From Blastomyces gilchristii SLH14081 (Eukaryota > Ascomycota > Eurotiomycetes > Onygenales > Ajellomycetaceae): DNA of 64,000 nt. The notes under the pieces are model-generated. The model was not told the origin of the DNA, did no database searches, and saw only the letters and a list, made by a program, of their open reading frames with translations. How positions within the stretch are numbered: the first letter of the stretch is position 1; each line of letters begins with the position of its first letter. The position numbers and the translations under genes were made by a program. The stretch spans positions 94,083 through 158,082 of the forward strand of contig NW_003101657.1 of assembly GCF_000003855.2 (NCBI RefSeq), written 5' to 3'. Below, one piece after another: positions 10,656 to 22,375 of this stretch.

Positions 10656-12752
10656 ATGCATTCTGCAGAAAATTCTAGTTCTGGTGAGGGGGCAATCACG
10701 CCCCCTGATGTTGCCTTTGGGGCGACTCTCCGACCCTCGCTTCTATCATCTAGTAGATCTTCAACAACTTGGATTACTTCCCCGGAACTTAGCAGCTCGG
10801 GGGAGAAGTTTTCTCTAGAAGCTTTCCTAGGAGTGACGACCCACCTTCTGGCAAATCCTAACATAAACTGTAGCCATGTTTTCCGAGCCGACATCTTATA
10901 CGATAGCGCCGATGTTATTCAGACTCAAAGGAGCAAGGAAAGAAGTTATTACCGCCTCCCCTCGCAAACGGTGGATGCTGGTCAAACAAACAGTGATGGT
11001 CCATCAACTATGCCCTCGGAATCGTTTTCTGGTTTCCGCCTCAACAGGACCGTTGTAAGACGATTCGTCCCCAGAAAGCAAATTGACCGTCCAATAGAGC
11101 AGACCTGTCACTTCTATGAAGGGACGTGCAATGTAGATATATCGGGGGTTGCGTGCATGGAGCGGCAACGTTGCCTTGTGGTTTACACACCTCACGTTCG
11201 TTCGGAGGATAAGATACCATATTATCATCCACAGGTACGAGCATTAGCTCTATTATACGATATCGATCGGTCAACGAAATCTGAATCTGAGGATTCGGGA
11301 ACACTCTCCATTCATTTCTCATTGTTCATTCCAGGACTCCCGCAGTTCATTACATATCGCCTACAACGGACGCTACTGGCTCTTGTATCAACCCACGTTC
11401 GCCTCTCGCGCAAGTCGTTAGCTGCCGCTGGACCACCCAGATCTAAAACCGTAGCACCAAAGGATAATCTCATCCCACAACATGTTGTGCAGAATACATA
11501 TGCTCGCTTGAAAGAGGAACACGCCGCTCATCTAATAAACAGTTGGGTTGAAACTACCGAACCTTCGAAGCATGTATTCGAAGATATTTCAATCGCAGCC
11601 TTTCTAATTGAGCTGTGGCGGGGCATGTACAGTCTACCTAATTCGAAACAAACGGATAATACTAATGAATCGAAAGACGGCCTCCCCCCTTTCCCTGGGT
11701 TTGTTGATATTGCATGTGGGAATGGTGTCTTGACGTACATATTACTCACAGAAGGGTATAACGGTTGGGGTTTCGATGCTCGTCGGAGGAGGTCATGGTC
11801 TATATTCCCTACATCAATCCAAGACCGACTTAAACAAATTATATGCATTCCCAAGCCATTCAAAGATATCCTTAATCACATGGAAGGCGAAACCTCGATT
11901 CTAAAACGCGCCCAGGAGAGTCCTACGGACGTACATGAGGGGGTTTTCGACAAAGATACTTTCATCATCTCCAACCACGCTGACGAATTGACAGTGTGGA
12001 CACCGCTGCTCGGCACCCTCTCGAACCCGGAGCGCCCCTTGCCATTTCTCGCGATACCTTGTTGCTCACACTCCATTTCCGGCATGCGCTATAGATACCC
12101 AGCCCCAAAACCACCGTCAACAAAGGACAATGATTTGATCAAAACATATATGCCTACCGAAAAAAACCACCACAACAATAATGGTCACATTGTAATCAAT
12201 GGCATTACGGAACCAGTAAAACAACATCAGAAATCAGAAGTAGCAGTCGAATCAATACCACCGGCGCCAGTAGCAGCAGCAGCAGCAGAAGAAGAAGAAG
12301 AACAGCATCAAAACCCCCAATCCTCCACCGGCGATCTCAAATCGCTCCGTGCGTTAAAACTCGACGAGCGCACCAAGCCAGACTGTCAAAGCTCCATGTA
12401 CGCCTCCCTTACTGCGAAAGTGATGCAGGTGGCTAGAGAGGTCGGGTATGGGTCTGATATCGATAAAACGCTGCTTCGCATACCGAGTACGAGAAATGTT
12501 GGGATCGTAGGGGGTGTGAAGGGTGTGATGCTCAAGAATGGAGGGGCGAAGGAGATGGAAGAGCAAAGTTTGTGTTTATGTTTGAATGGGGGAGACGATG
12601 TGATGAAGCGAGTGAACAATGTTGTGGAAAGGGAATGTAGCAGGGATGGTGGGCTGGAGGTTGCGGCGAAGCTGTGGGTGGAGAGATCATTGGGGTTGCA
12701 GGAGCCCCAGGGGCGAGGGAGGTTGAAGGGGGGAGATGGCCATGTGCATTGA
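10656..12752 (+). CDS. TRM44: tRNA (uracil-2'-O-)-methyltransferase, Trm44 family
   Basis: Single-exon 698-residue protein of the Trm44 family, which uses S-adenosylmethionine to 2'-O-methylate U44 at the base of the extra arm of tRNA-Ser in the cytoplasm. The AdoMet site is visible at about residue 348 (VDIACGNGVLTYILLTEGY), followed by GWGFDARRRRSW. Further conserved blocks are IISNHADELTVWTPLLG at about 436 and PFLAIPCCSHSISGMRYRYP at about 468. After the catalytic core come a low-complexity Ala/Glu/Gln run (about residues 538-552, a GCA/GAA microsatellite) and a C-terminal block (YASLTAKVMQVAREVGYGSDIDKTLLRIPSTRNVGI) typical of fungal homologues. The gene is convergent with SMC5, with 256 bp between stop codons. 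No lesion is seen. Confidence 0.9.
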   Translation: MHSAENSSSGEGAITPPDVAFGATLRPSLLSSSRSSTTWITSPELSSSGEKFSLEAFLGVTTHLLANPNINCSHVFRADILYDSADVIQTQRSKERSYYRLPSQTVDAGQTNSDGPSTMPSESFSGFRLNRTVVRRFVPRKQIDRPIEQTCHFYEGTCNVDISGVACMERQRCLVVYTPHVRSEDKIPYYHPQVRALALLYDIDRSTKSESEDSGTLSIHFSLFIPGLPQFITYRLQRTLLALVSTHVRLSRKSLAAAGPPRSKTVAPKDNLIPQHVVQNTYARLKEEHAAHLINSWVETTEPSKHVFEDISIAAFLIELWRGMYSLPNSKQTDNTNESKDGLPPFPGFVDIACGNGVLTYILLTEGYNGWGFDARRRRSWSIFPTSIQDRLKQIICIPKPFKDILNHMEGETSILKRAQESPTDVHEGVFDKDTFIISNHADELTVWTPLLGTLSNPERPLPFLAIPCCSHSISGMRYRYPAPKPPSTKDNDLIKTYMPTEKNHHNNNGHIVINGITEPVKQHQKSEVAVESIPPAPVAAAAAEEEEEQHQNPQSSTGDLKSLRALKLDERTKPDCQSSMYASLTAKVMQVAREVGYGSDIDKTLLRIPSTRNVGIVGGVKGVMLKNGGAKEMEEQSLCLCLNGGDDVMKRVNNVVERECSRDGGLEVAAKLWVERSLGLQEPQGRGRLKGGDGHVH

Positions 12753-13008
12753 TGAAGTTAGATGGTAATATAGTTACAATTAAACATACCACGGAGAGTA
12801 TGGGATTATTTTGTTTGCGGGACATATTTCGGCTATGTATTACATATGGAACCTGTTAGGTGTAATTGAACGTCTTATTAAATATGTAGTGTACATTTCA
12901 ATCAAATCATTGAATGGATATCAGCAGTAAAATAGCCACTCAAAGCTGCCCAATCCACATCAATGGATACACCCATCCACAGAACCAAACCCCATAACAT
13001 TTAACCTG

Positions 13009-16000
13009 TCATGCCCCAACGTCAACCCCGTCCCTCCTACTCCTATCCATCTCCCTCCCCTTCCCCTTCCCTCGCGTCCTCAACACATCCTTCATCCTCA
13101 AAACACATTTCCCAAAATCCATCTGCCGATAATCTTCCGGCACATACTCCCCACTAACAATACACAACACCTTCATCCCCCTCTTATACTTCAACCCACT
13201 CAGCAACTTGGGCGTGATGAGGAAATATTGACCTCCACCCTCACCATTCTTGCCCGAAGCACACGCAATATCCACCATCCGCTCATGCACCATCCGCTCG
13301 TTTCGCGGGTCCATGCCCTGGTTAATTTCATCCACGACACGGAACGGCGAGGCTGATAGCGACTGTAGAGCCATGAGGTAGAAGATCGTGCTCACTGCCC
13401 GCTCCCCACCAGACTGCCTATGCGAGTCTAGAACGGAGAGGTTCTCGTTTTCGCGGAACTTCACCTGGATGCGGATGGACCACTGGTCGAAATCGCTCGT
13501 GCGGTTGGTGCTGCCGTTCCCGTTCCCGTTACCGTTACCAGCCTGAGTAGAGTTAAGAACAGAGCTGCCATGTTCGGGCATGACATCTTCAGCCTTGTCG
13601 ATGCTCACTTGCCCCGCGCACCCGATGCGGGCGAAGGACTCGCTAAAGGCGTCACTGATTTGCTTGACGAGGGCTTCAAGCTTCGGCTCCCATTTGCCTC
13701 GAATTTCGGCAATTGCTTCGTCTAGTTCGTTGAGGTTTGTTTGGAACTCAGAAAGATGGTCCTTGAGTTTGTCGATGCGCTGCTGGCGCTCTTCAAACTC
13801 TTTAATCACGTTGGTGTTGCCTTCACCGGCTAGTTCGAGAGCGGCTTTTTCAGAGTCAATCTCAGCCTCAAGCTGATCAACGCTGTAGCTCTTTATTGTC
13901 TCGACAAGCTCCCTTAATTCCTCCGTCTGCATCTCTGGGTCGGCGTTGACGTATTCAACAAATTCCTTGAAATCATTCCGGCACTTGTCAACCCGCTCCT
14001 TTATTTTGGCACACTCCTTTATTGCTTCCTCAACTTCTGCCTTTTTCCTCTTGAGGGTTTTGTTTACTTCCGTGTTCCTCTCGTGTAGGGTGTCAAGGTC
14101 GGATACAGCTTCGAGGAGATTAACTTCTACTAAAGCAAGATCCTCAATTAAATGTTGGAATTCATCGACGCAGGTCTAGAAGGAAGTTAGCGTTCGGAAA
14201 CATCCTCTGCTTGGGGGAGTAGACTTACAGCATATTCAAGAGCCACAGCAGCCTTTTCAAGAGAGAGCTGATCCTGTTTGTTCCGAAGCGCTTCAACTCT
14301 CTCCCTCACGCCCCTTATCGCAGCTTCCGACGCACGGAGTTTTTCCTCTTGCTGTGCTAAACGGGGAGTTAGTGGTTGAAGCGGCAAGAAGGTTGCAGAG
14401 CTTACCCTTTTTAGTAGGCAAAGTTTTATAGAGTGTCAGAGCGGTCTGCTTCGCTGACTTTTCCGACTCCAAATTCCGCTGGATAAAGATTGCTGTTAGC
14501 GGATGTTTGAAGGTCCTATGTCCATTATGGGAATATACCTTTTGTTCCTGTACATCTCTATGACGTCTTCTCAAATTTTCAAGTGTCTTCTTGTGTTCAT
14601 CAATCACCTCCTGGAGCGTATCCACTTCCCTTTGCAGTTCTTTAATCCCATTCACAATGGTGCTCTTGGCAGAGAGATCGGCGGGCTGGTTCGTCCAAAA
14701 TTGGGCAGGTCGAAGCTGCCGAACTCGAGTCGAAACGGCGCTTGGCCCGTATTCACGTCTGCGGATGACTTGGTATGACTGGCGTCCGGTCACCCAACTG
14801 CTGATTGGGCTGTTTGTCATCCTCGTATGCTCCTCGTCGGTGATATCTCGACGAGCTATAGGCGTCTGATTCAATCTGTTTTCGCTGCAGAGCATAGCCA
14901 CGACAGGCTCAGGCCCAGCTAATAAATCTTTAGCCCAACAGTCGAATCCCAGAGCGCGAAGCTCCTCGTCTGTTATCGGAGTTCGGAGGTCGGATAAGGT
15001 GACAGAAGAAACCTTCATAGAAATGTCATGAAGTCCTAATTCTTTAGAGAATGCTTGCTGTAGCATTTTGAAATCAACCAGAGTCTGGACTGTGAAGGTT
15101 AAAAGGTCAGTCCTTTGGAATAGCGATTCCATGGCATCCACATATGTAGGGTCCTTTACAGAGCACTCCACAAGCGGCGGACCGAAGACCCTTTTTTGAA
15201 ACTTGGGCTGGTTTGCATTTATCCATGCCCATGCTTTGGCAGTATCTGCAGACAAATGTTTCAGCTTCTCCTCTTGTCGTCCACTCTCAGTGTTTAAGTT
15301 CTTGAGGCGTTCATTTCCTTTCGAAATTTTTTCTAACGTAATCTCCTGGTCCCGAGAAGCCTTATTTTTGGCGTCATGGGCATTTCTCATCTCCTCCTCG
15401 ATATCCCTAATCTTACGCACGGTCTCCCGCTACAGAAATATTAGTTAATGTGTGAGAAATGAAACAGTGGGGCTAGGGAAAAGAGCAAAGCTTACAATTT
15501 TCTCGGTATAGGCCGCAGCATCATATTCAACCGGCTCCTCCTCCATTTGTCGCGTGAGTTTGTTAATAATCTGCTGCGACTTTTTAAAAATCTCCCGATG
15601 CGTTTTCGTAGCCTTTTTCTCAGCCTCAATTTGCGCATCCAAGTCTTGTATACTCTCTTGTGTCTTTTCAAGTTTCAGGGCACTGTCCGCCACCACTCCT
15701 TCTTGTCTAGTAACCATATCTCTTTTCTGCGCGACAACCGCTTGGAGAGAATTCAAGTATTCCTTTTTATCATTAACTGACTTGAGAGCAGGGGCCAGCT
15801 GGTTTTCTAAATCACCGTGCTCTTGTTGAAGATTCCGTCTTTTGTGTTGCGCCTCTCTGAACGATTGGACGGCCTCCTGATACCTTGGTACTGGCCGCGA
15901 GCGTTCCAGCAAGGCAATCTTCTTCTGTATCCGTGCGCGTTGCAACAGCCTCTCCACGTCTTCCCTTTGCATTTCTTGGCGGCTTTCCAAATTTGCCAGT

Positions 16001-17060
16001 TGTTCGCGTTCGCCGGCGTTAGCAGCTTGCAATTTCTTCTGTTCGGCACGTAGTGTCTTTAGATTTTCATGCCACTCCAGCATCTCGGGGCCAGCTGCTG
16101 CTCGCTGGGTCGAGTGTAATAATTCAATTGGCGAAAGCGCAGCAAACTCAGCTACCTTGTCCTGTGGCAAGAATTGGCATAGATTGTCGATTTGAATAGA
16201 GAACGATTTCGCAAGCTCAAGGACAGAAGCCTTCGATGAGGGCTTCCCATTGATCGCAAAAGTGCTTTTGTTGCCCTTCCTTACGATGGTTCTGCGGATG
16301 ACCGGGTTTTCGCGATGATTTCTTCCTTTAGCTAGCTCAATTTCAATGATTGCCTCTTCGCAGCCATGTTTAACAAACTCGGCTGGATCCTTTGCTCTTC
16401 CAAGATGCTGTAGTACCGGGCTTTTGTCAGCATGTTATATAATTTCGCGCAAATCACAACCTCAGAAGTCTTTATCTTTAAGTTACAGGGGGGAACATCG
16501 TTTTCAACAAATATGTAGAAACTAAGTTTATTTACCTGTGGGCCCCATCCAAGTCCTAAGCAAATCGCACAAACAAGGGTACTCTTCCCAGTTCCATTGG
16601 GGCCAATCACCATATTAAGTCTCGGCCCAGGAAAGAACTCTGCAGAGGTATATGTCACAAAATCCGTGAGTTTAACTCTCACAATCGATCCAGGTCGATG
16701 TTCTGGATTCGACCCATTCCCGTGGGAGTGTTTTCGCCTGCCGCTAGAGGTGCGGGTACGAGAGTTGGGATCGGTCTTGACAACGGGGACCTGGAGCGTA
16801 TTGCCTGACTTCGTTGTTCGGTTTGCCCTAGCAGGTCCATCATCACTATCTTCTTCCAACGTAGAGTTCGCATCATTCTCGTCGTTTTCATCATCATAAG
16901 GTGCTGAAAGGCGAATGCGCTTGCTTCCATTAGACGCTTGGGAAAAGGGAGTGCCATCTCGAGAGATGCGAGAAGCCATATCGCTGTCGTGGCTGTTGCT
17001 GTCGGATTCTGGCTCTTCAGCTCGTTGTCGCCGTTGCGGAAGAGGCGCAAGGGAAGGCAT
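13009..17060 (-). CDS. SMC5: Structural maintenance of chromosomes protein 5, six exons
   Basis: Core ATPase of the Smc5/6 complex, which acts in the nucleus in homologous-recombination repair and replication-fork stability. Inferred exons are 17060-16536, 16407-15496, 15429-14539, 14478-14406, 14356-14229 and 14175-13009, giving 1231 residues, somewhat long for the family. An acidic, Ser-rich N-terminus (1-120) precedes Walker A, GPNGTGKST, at about 153-161. Two long coiled coils flank a hinge in exon 3 (around RVFGPPLVECSVKDPTYVDAM). The ABC signature SGGERAVS is at about 1098 and Walker B FRVVDEINQGMD at about 1121. A GN-repeat insertion (about 1054-1065) just before the C-terminal head looks unusual. 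The start at 17060 (MPSLAPLP) is preferred over an in-frame ATG at 17168 because the extra 36 residues lack family character and overlap the likely promoter. Confidence 0.93.
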
Positions 17061-17180
17061 GTCGTCTTTGAAGCCCACCGCCTGCGGCCTCAGTTTGCTT
17101 TTGTTGGTTCCTAGATGTTGAAGAAGTATCGAGTCCTGGACAGTTCCGAGCAACAACCCACAGACCACAACCGCGCCGGA

Positions 17181-17186
17181 ACGCGT
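17181..17186. promoter_or_regulatory. MCB-like box (ACGCGT) upstream of SMC5
   Basis: A palindromic ACGCGT lies 121 bp upstream of the chosen SMC5 start, with a second ACGCG-type core (GACGCGC, about 17196-17202) beside it. In yeasts ACGCGT is the binding site of MBF, which drives G1/S genes including many replication and repair genes. Function here is inferred from position only; in a GC-normal genome such a hexamer can occur by chance. Confidence 0.4.
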
Positions 17187-17202
17187 TAAGCACGAGACGC
17201 GC

Positions 17203-18490
17203 TAGCCCATATTAGGATAGATACCTTAAGTTAGCATTTACGTAGATCTTAGTCAGCAAATAACGTTAACTAAGTGTTGGGCCCTTCTACCAGCAGTGCG
17301 CTGGTGGTGACTCAGTAGCCTACACTAAGTTACCAGGCGATGCGCGAGTTCAATCCAATTAGGGATTGAAACTGTAGACGTGAAGAGAGATAACTCCTTG
17401 AAGTTTACAATACTCTTCATGTGTGAGACCTCCCAAAGTTAAATTCTTATATTCTCTAATATTTGCATTCCATACTTGTTGTAACGTTGCACCCAGAATG
17501 AAATATCTCAAATATATTCAATCACGGCCTTCATCATCAATCTCTCTAACATTGCTTGACTAATATAACATTTAGAAGTAAGTATCCCGTTATCTGGCAA
17601 TGAATACTTAGGTATATCTCTGCCAAAATGTAAATCATTCACACACAGCTGCTTACATGGAATATAGGTCAATCAACAACGCGTCAGACCTAGGACCAAA
17701 ACCATCCCCAGTCCGTGGGCGCCTATTTACCAGATACTGCTCCCTCATTTGATATACATGATGATTCAACCATTTTGGAAGCATGGCCATCCATTTCGCC
17801 CGTAACCCATTGACTCTGCTACGCAGCTCTTGAAAATGGCCGCGAATGTTGCTACGCGTGATTTCTTTGAAATTAATTTCAAATGACTGGGCTTGCCTTG
17901 AACCGATAATTCCTAGCAAGCCTTGAGAGATCAACCGACAACACACCATCCCAACGATGATGATTGGGATGAGTTTGTCTCCAATTCCAAGGGCATGATA
18001 TCTTCAAAAAATCACCAAATCGGTGTCTAATTTTCAGCCAGAATAACCAAGGCGTGCTCCAGCTTGAACTCTTGTCTCACACGTCACTCTTCTCATTCTA
18101 TTTCTATCCACATATGAAATATTATCCGAATGACGTAAGTGAAATAATAATCACTGCTTAAGTTTTGAGTATATCTATTCTCGATATATGAATCCAGGCA
18201 CATTTCTTCATGGTTCAGCCCGCCAATGCTGCAGCCATACGCTGCTGAATACTTTCATCGGTATATAATCATGCTGCTCAAGGTTCCTGCTATTGGTCCC
18301 TGTAACGTGGTGCTGCGACGTTTCATAGCGCGACATTGCGGTGACTTATAGCTAAACTGTTGTAGGGCGTACAGTTATGTTATTTAGTAAAGCGGCTGGG
18401 CCTGCTGAGATATATCTGAGAGGAGTTCAACTCAGCTGACCAAAAAAAACAACATTCACATTCACCCAAACTTTTTATTAAACATCTTTA
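17203..18490. other. Intergenic DNA with one unassigned ORF
   Basis: About 1.3 kb between the SMC5 promoter and the FAD-oxidase pseudogene. A minus-strand frame at 17653-17949 (98 codons, beginning MVCCRLISQGLLG and containing a basic GHFQELRSRVNGLRAKWM stretch) is the only candidate gene. I do not recognise it and see no supporting exons. It may be a fragment of a decayed gene, as its right-hand neighbours are pseudogenes. Confidence 0.35.
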
Positions 18491-19901
18491 ATGGCTGATT
18501 CAACCACCCCGATCTCTACCCGTCCGAAATCCGAGGTAGTTGTCCCCCAGCCTTCTCAGCCTCCCAGTGAGGTGATTTCGAGGTGGTCAGACCACAACGT
18601 TGAGCTTCCAGCAATGGTGATCGTACCAAATTCAGAAGAAGATATTTTTGATGCTATTAAGCTTGCCAAAGAGCGGAAACTCACACTTATCCCGGCAGAT
18701 GGTGGTCACGGCTCCTTTGTGCCAATCACATCGAACACCCTGTATCTAGACATGAGGAAGTTCAACAGCGTGGTCGTTGATACGTCTACGGGGACTGTGC
18801 GTGTTGGCGGCGGTACTTCGACTAGCCAAGTGATCAAGGCTGTCACGGCGGAGGGCTACTATACATTGTGACCCAACTCTAATGCCTTTGGCTACGTCGG
18901 ATGTGTCTTGGGTGGTGGAAATTGTTCTTTGAACGGTCTGCACGACTTCATGATTGACGCTGTGGAATCAATACAGCTCATATCCCAGAACGAGGAGAAG
19001 TTGGATGTGAGCTCGTCATCGGAAGGAGAAGGAAAGGCTCTGTTCAACGCTCTCTGCGGCGCCGGTCATGGACTCGGAGTTATCACATCAGTGACAATGA
19101 AGATTTTCCCTCTAAAAAGTTTGAACCTGACCAACGACTGCATTTGGACTCGCAGAGCCGTCTTCCCATCTACTGCCATAGCGGCTGCTGCCGAGGCATT
19201 CGCGCAATTCAGTGATCCACCACCTCCTCTAGCTATCTCCATGGTCTTCTTCAGGACCCCTCCCAATGCCCCCGTTCCAGATTCGCATACGATCATGCTC
19301 TCAGCGTCATATTATGGGCCTGCTCATGAGGGCGAGCTCGCAGTTGCCTTACTCTTTGAGCCGGAACTCGTCAGCAAAGCCAACAAGGTAGAGACTCTCT
19401 TTGTTCCGATGGCAACCGTTAACAATGGGCTTGACTTTATGGATGTCCATGGGGGATACAAGGGTATTTCCTCCTGCTACGTGAGCTTTGTGAACATGGA
19501 ATCTATCAAAGAGAGTTTTGAGAGCTGGGCTCGGGTAGGTGAGCAAAACCAGGATGCGAAGCGAACCATAGCTGTCTGGCCGGTTCAGCACAAACAAGGC
19601 CGTTGGACTAGGGCGAAGCGAAGAAGGGCAATTCAAGTTTCTTGGGATTCGGGGCCGTAGCATATTCGCTAATACGATCCGGTGGGCCCAGAGTTGGGAA
19701 ACGAATAAGTCTCTTGATCAGTTTTGTGACGAGTTCATGGAGATCGCCAGACGGAATGACGCAGGGCCGCCGAGGACACTGGCCAATAACCAGTATTCGG
19801 GGATAGATCTAGAAGAGCTGTATCCCAGCGGCAGAGTTGCCGAATTGAAGCGTGTGAAATCAATATGGGATGCAGAACGAGTATTCTGGAGTCCGTATTG
19901 A
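18491..19901 (+). pseudogene. FAD-linked (BBE-type) oxidoreductase, broken
   Basis: The sequence matches the FAD_binding_4 / berberine-bridge-enzyme-like oxidase family, flavoenzymes that oxidise secondary metabolites or sugars. The N-terminal part reads through the FAD-binding core (IPADGGHGSF, LYLDMRKFNSV, GTVRVGGGTSTSQV) to GYYTL. It then meets an in-frame TGA at 18869-18871 directly before PNSNAFGYVGCVLGGGN, which continues in the same frame. The frame then runs to TAG at 19658. The true C-terminus (FANTIRWAQSWETNKS, SGIDLEELYPSGRVAELKRVK, ending FWSPY at 19898) is in another frame, implying an indel at about 19570-19620. There is no intron that removes either lesion. One nonsense codon plus one frameshift in a gene otherwise well conserved suggests recent inactivation, or sequence error. 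No signal peptide is evident. Confidence 0.8.
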
Positions 19902-20123
19902 GCATCACATAAGCCTCTTGATTTTATCCTCGGACTGTAGGGACTGAGGCCCTTCAAGGTTATGAAACAATGTGAGGATATGAAGATATATATTGGAACA
20001 TTAAAGCTATTCACTAGCCCTCCTTGAAGTTAGAGGTCCAGCGGGATTTTTTATCTTTTCTTTTATAAGTCAATGTATGCTGCAGAAGCTTACACTGACC
20101 GAGGTCACCTTTGAATCACATAG

Positions 20124-21150
20124 ATGCTCAACCTTGAAATAGATGTGATCACTTTTCGCAGCTTCCGACACACCTTCGCAAATCTAAAAAATACCGATGG
20201 TCTGTTCCATGCAATAATAACGCTGGTGTTCATCTTCCCTGATGCCAACGACGTGGTCTGGGGTATCGAGGAGCATATGCTTCTGTGTAAAGGCGAAGAG
20301 CCCATGGTGCTTAAGAAATCTTTATCTGATGGTTGTTCCATGCTTGCAGTGGCGGTGAGTATATGAACAGTGGTATTATGCCATGGTACCGGAAGGAATA
20401 ACTAGTTGCTAAACATTACGCGTGAGATGGAGTCCGCTATCATCGCTCAGGTCGCCATAAATTCTTTTTCGCTGCAAAATCTTAGCTTAGTGCAGCTCAG
20501 TGCACTGGACATCTCGAGCTGCCTTTGTCATCAGTCTCGTAGCTGTGCTTCTGTCTGTATTCTACTCGTGTCTTCTCCAGTGCAGACTGAGCAGTCTATA
20601 CAAAACGGAAGACGTGAAAGATTGGCTCAGCGAACCAAGTGGAGCAAGTGAACGCGGTAGAGTGGACGCTGCAATTAACAATCTTGAATTTATTCCGAGA
20701 GATGAGGAACAAACGGCGACGACTACTGGGGAAGATATACAAGAGACCCTTCGTCAGAAGCGGAAAAATTGGTTATTGAATTCCGTGATAGAAATCGTTG
20801 GGTATTATCTCAACTCAGCTTGTACGATTCAAGCTCCTGCTCTTCTCTTAAACTACTCCGTCGGAGCCTTTCTCACTGGCTTCGGGATATACCTGGGTTG
20901 TGTCGCTATGGCAAACTTTGATCCTGCTGCAGGTGAAGATTTGTCCTACAAAGTCCTGATTGTTTATTGTTGTAGTAGGAGTAGCGGCATTATCATTCTT
21001 TACTGTGCTGAGGGAGCTCGAACTATCCCCTCTCCGCCGTTGGCAGCCACTTTTAAAAATGGATACTACGGGCGAGAGCATTCTGCTAGAAAGGACGCAT
21101 CTTTTATGCCAAAGCTGGACCTGGAACTGTTTTTCCGTGGTCAACGTCAA
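20124..21150 (+). pseudogene. Fungal multi-helix membrane protein of unknown function, broken
   Basis: Related by eye to a common Pezizomycotina membrane protein of unknown function. Exon 1 (20124-20354) has EEHMLLCKGEEPMVLKKSLSDG and ends LAVA. An intron 20355-20432 (GTGAGT donor, TGCTAAAC branch) would join it to SAIIAQVAINSFSLQNLSLV. At about 20490-20500 roughly 10 extra bases containing a duplicated AGTGCA shift the frame to HWTSRAAFVISLVAVLLSVFYSC (a membrane segment). The frame then holds RKNWLLNSVIEIVGYYL and a segment ALLLNYSVGAFLTGFGIYLGC. A second frameshift at about 20958 leads to FIVVVGVAALSFFTVLRELE. The two frameshifts make this a pseudogene unless they are assembly errors. The right end is uncertain. 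Confidence 0.6.
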
Positions 21151-22375
21151 CGTAGTAGGGGATCAAGTGTCCGCTCCGATGTTCACAACAACAGCAGAAA
21201 ATGCCCCCTGCAGAGAGAGACTAGAAGACACCAAAACTAACATCCTCCGGCCGGAAACGATAATGGTGATATATTGCGGAGAACATCTGGCATAATTAAG
21301 TTCTGAAAAAACAGCCAGATTTTTCTTTGATTCCTCCGCGTAAGACCAATCCCTGGCAGCTTTATGAGCCTCGGTCGCTGCTCAGGGGTAATGCACATCT
21401 TTCTTACAAGCTTTGCAGCTTGGATACCAGAAACTTCGGATGCAAAAGAGGTTACATCATGCATCTAGTTACTTGTTGCAGCAGTGACTTGGGTGCTGGG
21501 GCTAACTAGTTTGAGCGCAGGCAAAGTAAAGCGCCATATGAGCTCAATGAGTTTCTCGCGCCTCTAGCGTCCTCGGGCATGTATGTCGTAGTTAATTTTT
21601 ACTACATAACTTAATAAATCATAATTAAATTTACGCTTTCAGAATTAAAGAAAAAAGAAAAAAGAAAAAAGAAAAAGAAAAAAAGAAAGAAAAAAAGAAA
21701 GAAAAAAAGAAAGAAAAAAAGAATACGAGTGTACAGAAATGAAAAGAACTTGTCGTGAGCAAAAAGGGATTGTGCAAAAACAAAAGAAATAAGTGATATC
21801 TCAGACAGAGCATCAACTTGCGTTCGAAGTTCGAAGGGTTCGATAAAAAAGGGAATTCAGGGTATCTAGCAAAAGTATATAGAAGTGAAAATGTGCCTCA
21901 AGAGGGAGAGGTAAGAAGATTATTTAAAACATGTAGGAAAATATGAGAGGAGATCTCAGAGTCCACGCCGTTCAGGGAACCGAATATCGGGGAATGTCCG
22001 GCGAGAACTGGGGGGCCCCAAATATTGCTCTCCGCCGCCTCTTGCTGCTTTCGTGGTTAAGACCGTGTCGTCACGGTCCATGGTCTCGTAGGATTGACAT
22101 GGTCTAAAAAGTTCCCGGAAAAGGAGGAAACGGCTCCTTTTCTTTCCAGTTCCGTCAAGGTGGTTAATTGAAGTAAGAAGAAAGAAGAAAATTCCGGCCA
22201 ACCGGTTATATAAAGCCCAAAAGAAAAGAATAGTGATGATAGAACATTGATATCTTGCCCAAGGTCCCCCCCCCCCAATCAAGGATTATCCCATTTACCC
22301 AAAAGAAACGCCGCGTCTTCCTTTTCCATGAAACCCAATATGTGATGTGATAGTATATGAGAGCAGTGATTTGTT
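21151..22375. other. Intergenic DNA with no recognised gene
   Basis: About 1.2 kb. It contains the AAAGAAA-type tract described separately and a run of 13-14 C at about 22265-22278. Minus-strand frames at 21956-22282 are not convincing. The right end is probably the 3' UTR of the RGS gene. Confidence 0.45.
21646..21722. repeat. A/G simple repeat, AAAGAAA-type
   Basis: About 75 bp built only of A and G on the plus strand, with single G spaced every 5-8 A. Low-complexity tract of no evident function. Confidence 0.8.

Noticed and set aside
17061..17168. Upstream ATG for SMC5 at 17168
   Set aside because: It would add 36 residues without family character and reach into the likely promoter next to the MCB box.
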